From Clostridia bacterium (lineage in GTDB: Bacteria > Bacillota > Clostridia > Oscillospirales > CAG-272), in the NCBI GenBank assembly GCA_017958705.1, contig JAGDCE010000344.1:1-20044 (forward strand): DNA of 20,044 bases, in the 5' to 3' direction. The notes beneath the pieces were generated by a model. The model did not search any database, was not told the origin of the DNA, and was given only the letters and a program-made list of their open reading frames with translations. Both the position numbers and the translations under genes were made by a program. Position 1 is the stretch's first letter; each line of letters starts with the position of its first letter. Of this stretch, positions 15,801 through 20,044 are shown in pieces.

Positions 15801-18800
15801 GGTTGCAGACGCCGAAGAGCACGTTGAACGCTACGCCTTCAACCCGGACAATGTCGGTATAGGCAGCGTTTACTTCACTCAGATCCGTAATGCCGGCGCT
15901 TCCCGCTTCTATGCGATGAACCAGTACGGCAGAGTGATCACCGGTTCCGAGATACCGTGCGGACAGCTTTACGCCGCGTACTACAATCAGAACCAGGGTG
16001 CATGGCAGCAGACCGCGAACAGAGTTTCGGTCAACTATTTGCCGAGAGGCCTCAGAGAAGGTCAGCAGATAGTTCTCGGCTTTGACCTTGCTCCCGAGTA
16101 TTACGTTAAAGAAGACGGCTCGGTAGACTGGAGCAGACTCGGCGCAGGTTCTTCCATCTATCTGCCTCTGACGGTCGATACGCTCGATCCTCAGATAGTC
16201 AGCGTTTCGTTCGACGAGAGCGATTCGCTCCTCATCATCGAAGCGCATGATGAAAACTACGTTTCCGCGATAGCTGTCTGGACTCAGGACGGCGACCTCG
16301 TCACTTACGCCGGTGCAGACGACATCATTCCTGTTTCCGCACTGTCGACGATGGATCCCGCAGACGTCCGCAAGGGCGATCAGATAGCCGCGATATTCGA
16401 CCTCTCCGATGTTGATCTGGAGACCGGTCACTTCCTCGTGGAAGTTTACGACTACGCAGCAAACTACAGTTCCTACAAGCTCAACACTCATCCGGAAGAA
16501 CTCGAGGAACCCGTTGAGGTATCCGTAGAGATCGACCAGGGCGAATGGGTGTCGATAGTCGGCAAGAATTCTCTCCAGCTCACCGCTACGGTCCTTCCGT
16601 GGGGCTTTGAATACGACGACGTTGTCTGGACCATTGACGAACAGTTCGACGCCGAAACGTTTGAAGACGCTGAAGTGATCACTCTTACCGAAGACGGTCT
16701 GGTTACCGTAATAGCCGATTCCGACGGATATGCGTTTATAACCGCTACATCGGAATACGATCCCGAGGCTTCTGCGTCGGCAATCATCGAAGTCAAGTTC
16801 ATTGACAAGCAACTCAACGGTGTAGTCTGGGATGAAAGCGGACTTGTCTGGGTCTCCGATTTCAACCTCAAGTCCATCCCCGAGTACGAAAAACTCAACG
16901 AGTCAAGTCTGAACCTTCCGATAGCCGGTCTGGCGTACGACCAGAACGACACGCTCTACGCTGCAACGTTTGATTCGGATGAATGGTTGTCGGATCTTTA
17001 TATCCTTGATCCCGCGACGCTGGAAACCAAATTAGTAGGTTCGAGCGAAATAGGCTATATGGATATAACCTCAGCCCCGTCTCTCGACAGTAATCACCTG
17101 CTTGCGGTCTACGGTCCTAACGTTGTCATAGTCAACAAGGATACCGGAGACTATGAAGGCTTCTTCGATCTCAGCACCACCACGGGCGGCAACTACTTCG
17201 TAGGTATCGCCTATGAAGAGGCTTATTACAACAGAACTTACAGAGCATATGTAGACTACGTCTGGCTGATCGATGAAAGCGGTAAGGTATACAATTTGGG
17301 TATCATGCCTTACAACGGCAGCTATGCGAACTTCCGTCCTTCGACGGCAGGACAGATCGGCGATCCCGTGGATACTCCGTACTTCCAGTCGCTGTATTAT
17401 GACGGTGCAAGCCTGTACTGGAGCCGTTACAACGGCGCCGACAATTTCGTCGAGATCATCATGGTCAACGACATCTACAACGACGGTTCCGTTTACAGCG
17501 TCGGTAAATTTGCCGATAACGTATGGCCGGTCGCCGGTCTGTGCGAGCTCGGCATCAACCCGGCAACGGGCTTCAGCGAGATCGAACGTTCCTCCGCCGA
17601 GATCGACGGAATGATGTCGACCGAACGCATCGAAAAGATCGACTTCAGCAGAAAGCCTGCCGCAGGTTCGCTCAACTCCATAAAGGATCTCGATCCGACC
17701 GGAGAGCTCGAATCCGTAAATACAGACGTACATATAGGTGTTGAAGTTCCCTTCGGTACGACGAACGGTCTCATAGTCGTTGACTACGATCCCGCGAGAG
17801 CGTGCCTGTCTAAATACAACACCTACGCCGATCACGTATCCGTCAAGGAAAGCACCGGCAAACTCGTTATAGCCTATACGTTCGACATTGACGAGATCAC
17901 CGATGATGAACCCGTTTCCGAAATCGGCGACGACGTGGAAGAGATCCTCGTACTTGATCTTCACTTCGCATACGGTTCCGAAGGCATAGTCCTCATAACC
18001 GACGAAGAGATCAACAACGATCATCCCGCGACCGAAACGAAGGTATTCCTCGGCGGTTACCCCGTTGATCCGATACCCGAAGATTACTCCGAGCCCGTAT
18101 GGACCTGGAACGACGATCTCACCGAAGCGTATGCGACCTTCACCCGCTCCGACGGCGTGACCAAGACGGTCGATGCGGAAGTGACGGTCGAACTTACCGA
18201 GACCGATAACGGACTCAAGAATGTCTACCTCGCGACCGTAGAGTTCAACGGCGAGATCTACACAGACAGCATCGAGATCGCAGGCGTATTCGCCGGCTGG
18301 TACAAAGATGCTCTCTTCACCGATCCTTACACCGAGACTCCCGGCGAAGACGACGTCAAGTACGCGAAACTCGTCGATCCCGAAACGTTCAAGCTGATCG
18401 CTCAGGTCAGCGAGATGTACGACGACGCCGAGGCAAAGGCGCGTCTGGTAACCACGATAGACAGCGAGTTCTACAGAGAAGTCAGATTCGAACTCACCTA
18501 CGGTGACGACGAAAAGACTTACACGCTCAAGACGTTCTACCGCGCGCTCACCGAAGACCTCGATCTGGAAGGCATGGATGATCCCACTGTATTCTCGGCT
18601 GATTCCAAGTACTTCGCATCGAAGAAAGTAGCTCTCCCGTTCAACGCGTTCAACAAGACCATAACCGCCAAGGCGATATTCGTCACCTGCGACGGCACAG
18701 AGGTCGAAGGCGGAACGATCGAATTCGTGATCCCGATAGATTACGCGTTCGCCGGCTGGTACAAAGACGCCGACTTCACCGATCCTTATACCGAGGCTCC

Positions 18801-19704
18801 CGGCGAAGATGACGAAAAGTACGCCAAGTTCATCGATCCCGCAACGTTCGATCTGCTCGCTCAGATCAGCGAACCCGCCCCCGGTGACACGGACGCGAAA
18901 GTTCGTCTGGTGACCACGATCGACAGCGAATTCTATCAGAAGGTCATATTCGAACTCACCTACGGTGAGAGCGGAAAGACCTACACGCTCACGACGTTCT
19001 ACCGCGAGCTCACCGAAGTCCTCGATCTGGAAGCTATGGAAGATCCCACCGTATTCTCGGCTGATTCCAAGTACTTCGCATCGAAGAAGGCTGCGCTCCC
19101 GGCTGAGGCGTTCAACCAGACCATCACCGCCAAGGCGATATTCGTCACCTGCGACGGCACCGAGGTCGAAGGCGGAACGATCGAATTCGTGATCCCGATG
19201 GATTACGTATTCGCCGGCTGGTATCACGACGCTGAATTCACCGATCCTTACACCGAGGCTCCCGGCGAAGAAGATGAAGCTTACGCGAAATACGTACACA
19301 AGGATACGTTCAAGACCGTCGTACAGCTCGTTGAACCCGCGGAAGGCGACATCGGCTTCAAAGCCCGCTTCGTCACCTCCGTCGACAGCGCGTTCTACAA
19401 ACAGGTCGAGATAAAGATAGAGTATCCCGAAGGCTCCAAGTCTTATACTCTGAACAAATTCTACAGAGCTCTGTCCGAAACGCTCGGGCTTGAAGCTCTT
19501 GACGATCCCAAGGCTCTGTTCTCCGAGGATTCCGAGTACTTCGCATCGAAGAAATCTTTGATCGAAGACGACAATGCTGTCGGAGTCGAAGTCACCGTAT
19601 ACGCCGTGTTCACCACCTGTGACGGCACCGTCGTAGAAGGCGAGCACACCGTGTTCACGGTCGAGCCTTACACCGAGGCCCCGGAACCCGAACCTGAACC
19701 CTGA
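12850..19704 (+). CDS. Giant secreted subtilase (S8) with internal dockerin and C-terminal repeats
   Basis: The protein has 2284 residues and is strongly acidic. The start at 12850 has AAAGGAG and a signal peptide (KQLLGKR, then a hydrophobic run, cleavage near 30); an earlier in-frame ATG at 12766 has neither. Order: I9-like propeptide (about 70-178); S8 domain with D206 (IVDTG), H296 (HGSHVAG), oxyanion N405 (SAGNN) and S660 (GTSMASP), so the triad is complete; a PA-type insert near 490-580; Fn3-like sandwiches interrupted by a dockerin at 820-876 with two calcium loops (D822-D833, D855-D866); a Big_2-like Ig domain (1221-1317); propeller-like sequence (about 1320-1600); a possible cohesin-like sandwich (1620-1722); a beta module (1740-1812); and three repeats starting AGWY (1813-2284) that recall InlB-type repeats. 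There is no LPXTG or C-terminal membrane anchor. It probably degrades extracellular protein; dockerin attachment to a cohesin is inferred. Confidence 0.93.
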   Translation: MKQLLGKRVLAVLLSAVMVAALAFTAIATYTPEKAAEANRSVTVTKVDADAKLGKTNKADLDKSPAFADNDVVRVSIVLPGKSVLKAGYSAKNYAENKSAVSYRNSLKTAQAALADKISARALDGEKLDVVWNLTLAANIISANVPYGKINAIKNTMGVADVIIETEYLPEETAQPDMAISTVMTNNIYAWAAGYTGAGSKIAIVDTGLDFMHKSFDPEAFEYAISLVNEERADEGKDLIQLMTAEDVDAVWEELNIADRITAPDGVYVNAKVPFGVNYVDKDLDFTHEGDNKGEHGSHVAGIAAANRFVKDEETGDFVSALDAVNTQGEAPDAQLLIMKVFGKGGGAYDSDYMVAIEDAITLGADSVNLSLGSSAAGFTTNATYADIIASLEDSDIIWSNSAGNNYAWSHFTNISEAYGYDLLKEGDINFHTGGSPATYKNTLAVASVDNDGQTGNTLSFNDHKFFFAESPTYGNEPIVTIKGTHKFVYIDTAGTDADFAAVADILEGKIALCNRGETSFYMKANAAVANGAIATIIVNNQPGVINMNLTGYAYNAPAVTILQSDGLTIKAEAEALDGYAFPVYVGEITVNDVVISEYSDSEYKTMSDFSSWGGNGALTIKPEITAPGGNIWSVNGDHVTNATDFAHGHNNYELMSGTSMASPQIAGIAAVVAQYIRDNDGVAEGMTQRQLAQSLLMSTAKPLMEEGAYYYSVMKQGAGLVDVNAVINSRSYILMDESATESAADGKVKAEIGEIERGDSFTVAFDLVNFSDAPILYNLNADFFTQDIWYGFRWQDTTPINAAIVWTVNGEEIEPVSMDLDFDGNGIVNAIDADYLLDYTAGLTEELYNEEYADLDEDGDVDTHDAYLAFKLLGSIETVLGAGERVHIEAEVTVEIPEELDVNGNWIEGYIFVKEGDTEDGALGVVHSIPVLGFWGSISDASMYDTDEDIDGDEEPDFYVPNGADGTYAFIGTDGYILGGNPMVADAEEHVERYAFNPDNVGIGSVYFTQIRNAGASRFYAMNQYGRVITGSEIPCGQLYAAYYNQNQGAWQQTANRVSVNYLPRGLREGQQIVLGFDLAPEYYVKEDGSVDWSRLGAGSSIYLPLTVDTLDPQIVSVSFDESDSLLIIEAHDENYVSAIAVWTQDGDLVTYAGADDIIPVSALSTMDPADVRKGDQIAAIFDLSDVDLETGHFLVEVYDYAANYSSYKLNTHPEELEEPVEVSVEIDQGEWVSIVGKNSLQLTATVLPWGFEYDDVVWTIDEQFDAETFEDAEVITLTEDGLVTVIADSDGYAFITATSEYDPEASASAIIEVKFIDKQLNGVVWDESGLVWVSDFNLKSIPEYEKLNESSLNLPIAGLAYDQNDTLYAATFDSDEWLSDLYILDPATLETKLVGSSEIGYMDITSAPSLDSNHLLAVYGPNVVIVNKDTGDYEGFFDLSTTTGGNYFVGIAYEEAYYNRTYRAYVDYVWLIDESGKVYNLGIMPYNGSYANFRPSTAGQIGDPVDTPYFQSLYYDGASLYWSRYNGADNFVEIIMVNDIYNDGSVYSVGKFADNVWPVAGLCELGINPATGFSEIERSSAEIDGMMSTERIEKIDFSRKPAAGSLNSIKDLDPTGELESVNTDVHIGVEVPFGTTNGLIVVDYDPARACLSKYNTYADHVSVKESTGKLVIAYTFDIDEITDDEPVSEIGDDVEEILVLDLHFAYGSEGIVLITDEEINNDHPATETKVFLGGYPVDPIPEDYSEPVWTWNDDLTEAYATFTRSDGVTKTVDAEVTVELTETDNGLKNVYLATVEFNGEIYTDSIEIAGVFAGWYKDALFTDPYTETPGEDDVKYAKLVDPETFKLIAQVSEMYDDAEAKARLVTTIDSEFYREVRFELTYGDDEKTYTLKTFYRALTEDLDLEGMDDPTVFSADSKYFASKKVALPFNAFNKTITAKAIFVTCDGTEVEGGTIEFVIPIDYAFAGWYKDADFTDPYTEAPGEDDEKYAKFIDPATFDLLAQISEPAPGDTDAKVRLVTTIDSEFYQKVIFELTYGESGKTYTLTTFYRELTEVLDLEAMEDPTVFSADSKYFASKKAALPAEAFNQTITAKAIFVTCDGTEVEGGTIEFVIPMDYVFAGWYHDAEFTDPYTEAPGEEDEAYAKYVHKDTFKTVVQLVEPAEGDIGFKARFVTSVDSAFYKQVEIKIEYPEGSKSYTLNKFYRALSETLGLEALDDPKALFSEDSEYFASKKSLIEDDNAVGVEVTVYAVFTTCDGTVVEGEHTVFTVEPYTEAPEPEPEP
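18286..19665 (+). repeat. Three tandem 459-462-base repeats in the protease gene
   Basis: Units start at 18286, 18745 and 19207, each with the FAGWY motif. Units 1 and 2 are nearly identical in places: 38 identical bases at 18589-18626 and 19051-19088, and one mismatch in 74 bases between 18664-18737 and 19126-19199. Unit 3 is more diverged. After unit 3 the PYTEAP motif recurs (19666-19683) before a Glu-Pro tail, like the start of a fourth unit cut short. Confidence 0.9.
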
Positions 19705-19755
19705 TCAGGCCGGAGTTTGAAGTTATAAATATTTTGGAATCCATAGGAGGTATAT

Positions 19756-19884
19756 ATGAAAAAAACCTACAGCACCCCTGAGATGGAAGAAATACTTTTA
19801 AGCAAGGCAATGCTCACGAGCATTATCAATACTTCAATCGTCGACGACGACTCCGACGATGAATGGAATGCTATAAAACCGTAA
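19756..19884 (+). CDS. Short acidic peptide, precursor-like
   Basis: This encodes 42 residues behind a perfect AGGAGG five bases from the ATG, 51 bases after the protease stop and with no terminator between, so it is probably cotranscribed. The N-terminal part, MKKTYSTPEMEEILLSKAML, resembles leaders of short peptides (MKK-x-Y-x-x-P-E-x-E) that I recall beside maturation enzymes in gut Bacillota. The C-terminal part has TSIINTSIV, then an acidic stretch DDDSDDEW, and ends NAIKP. There is no cysteine, no double-glycine site and no signal peptide. The serine inside the aspartate run and the nearby threonines and serines are possible modification sites. That it is a RiPP precursor is inference; a small regulatory or accessory peptide is the alternative. 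Confidence 0.7.
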   Translation: MKKTYSTPEMEEILLSKAMLTSIINTSIVDDDSDDEWNAIKP

Positions 19885-19910
19885 CTTTCATCTCAAACAC
19901 CACCAGAACC

Positions 19911-19950
19911 GGAAACGGAGCGATTTCCGCTCCGTTTCCATTCTTATTAT
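19911..19950 (+). terminator. Stem-loop between peptide gene and next gene, possibly leaky
   Basis: A perfect 12-base-pair stem, GGAAACGGAGCG (19911-19922) with CGCTCCGTTTCC (19928-19939), has a 5-base loop and is followed by ATTCTTATTAT. The T-tract is interrupted, so it may let some transcription through to the next gene. It lies 26 bases after the peptide stop. Confidence 0.75.
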
Positions 19951-19964
19951 CGCAGGACATAAAC

Positions 19965-20044
19965 ATGGCTTTTTATATCAGAACATCCGGACTTGTTTTC
20001 AGGATCGAGCCGAATTATGACAAGATCGAGGATTATTGCGCCGG
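19965..20044 (+). CDS. Start of a gene cut by the window edge, possibly HPr-kinase/PEPCK-like
   Basis: Only 26 codons are present. They begin MAFYIRTSGLVFRIEPNYDK and continue IEDYCA. The pattern I-x-x-x-G-L-x-x-x-I-x-P-x-Y-x-x-I-x-x-x-C recalls the N-termini of HPr-kinase/PEPCK-like proteins that sit beside short peptide genes in gut Bacillota. This is from memory and on very little sequence. An AGGA stands 8 bases before the ATG. The gene follows the stem-loop at 19911-19950 by about 15 bases. Confidence 0.5.
   Translation, partial: MAFYIRTSGLVFRIEPNYDKIEDYCA

Noticed and set aside
17071..19647. 858-codon open frame on the minus strand across the protease gene
   Set aside because: It lies antisense to a well-supported gene, shows no recognisable domain, and arises from the codon bias and repeats of the plus-strand gene. 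The frames at 15310-16812 and 12970-14307 (minus) are rejected for the same reason.
18286..19665. CRISPR array or non-coding satellite
   Set aside because: The repeats are about 460 bases, in frame and translated within the protease gene. There are no short repeats with unique spacers.
19690..19704. Cell-wall sorting signal at the protease C-terminus
   Set aside because: The tail is a Glu-Pro repeat. There is no LPXTG-like motif, hydrophobic helix or basic end.

Overview
The window is about 20 kb of fairly GC-rich DNA. It most likely comes from an anaerobic gut-type clostridium (Oscillospirales or Christensenellales-like). This is inferred from a Bacillota-style deo operon, a FeoA-FeoB fusion with its Cys-rich partner, AGGAGG ribosome binding sites, near-consensus sigma-A promoters, and a secreted subtilase carrying a dockerin. 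No taxonomic marker gene is present.

Layout. (1) 1-549 has no convincing protein gene. It holds three copies of a repeat matching the 5' part of a tRNA-Ser gene on the minus strand, then a strong terminator hairpin. (2) 550-2001 (minus) is a DUF4832-type protein resembling a glycoside hydrolase. It is divergent from (3) 2153-6457 (plus), a compact nucleoside-salvage operon: deoC, deoD, a fused deoB-cdd, and pdp. Together these deaminate cytidine, phosphorolyse purine and pyrimidine nucleosides, isomerise (deoxy)ribose-1-phosphate to the 5-phosphate, and cleave deoxyribose-5-phosphate to glyceraldehyde-3-phosphate and acetaldehyde. A hairpin at 6472-6489 terminates it from both sides. (4) 6495-11579 (minus) is a tight operon transcribed as serine hydrolase, fucose/arabinose isomerase-like protein, FeoAB fusion and a 50-residue FeoB-associated Cys-rich membrane peptide. 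Its promoter places the likely transcription start on the first ATG, which suggests a leaderless message. (5) 11705-12397 (plus) is a PIG-L/LmbE-type deacetylase. (6) 12398-12849 is a terminator, a perfect-consensus promoter and a structured leader. (7) 12850-19704 (plus) is a 2284-residue secreted subtilase with an internal dockerin and three C-terminal repeats of about 153 residues. (8) 19756-19884 is a 42-residue peptide gene with a very good ribosome binding site. A stem-loop follows, and then the start of a gene that runs off the window and looks by recall like an HPr-kinase/PEPCK-like protein.

The most promising candidate for an undescribed system is the right edge: giant dockerin-bearing protease, short acidic precursor-like peptide, leaky-terminator-like hairpin, then a possible kinase-like enzyme. 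That arrangement resembles a modified-peptide (RiPP) operon, but the window ends before it can be tested. Secondary points of interest are the tRNA-Ser-like repeats at the left edge, the DeoB-cytidine deaminase fusion with a possible internal start, and the leaderless mixed feo operon. Family assignments were made by reading motifs; no database search was run.
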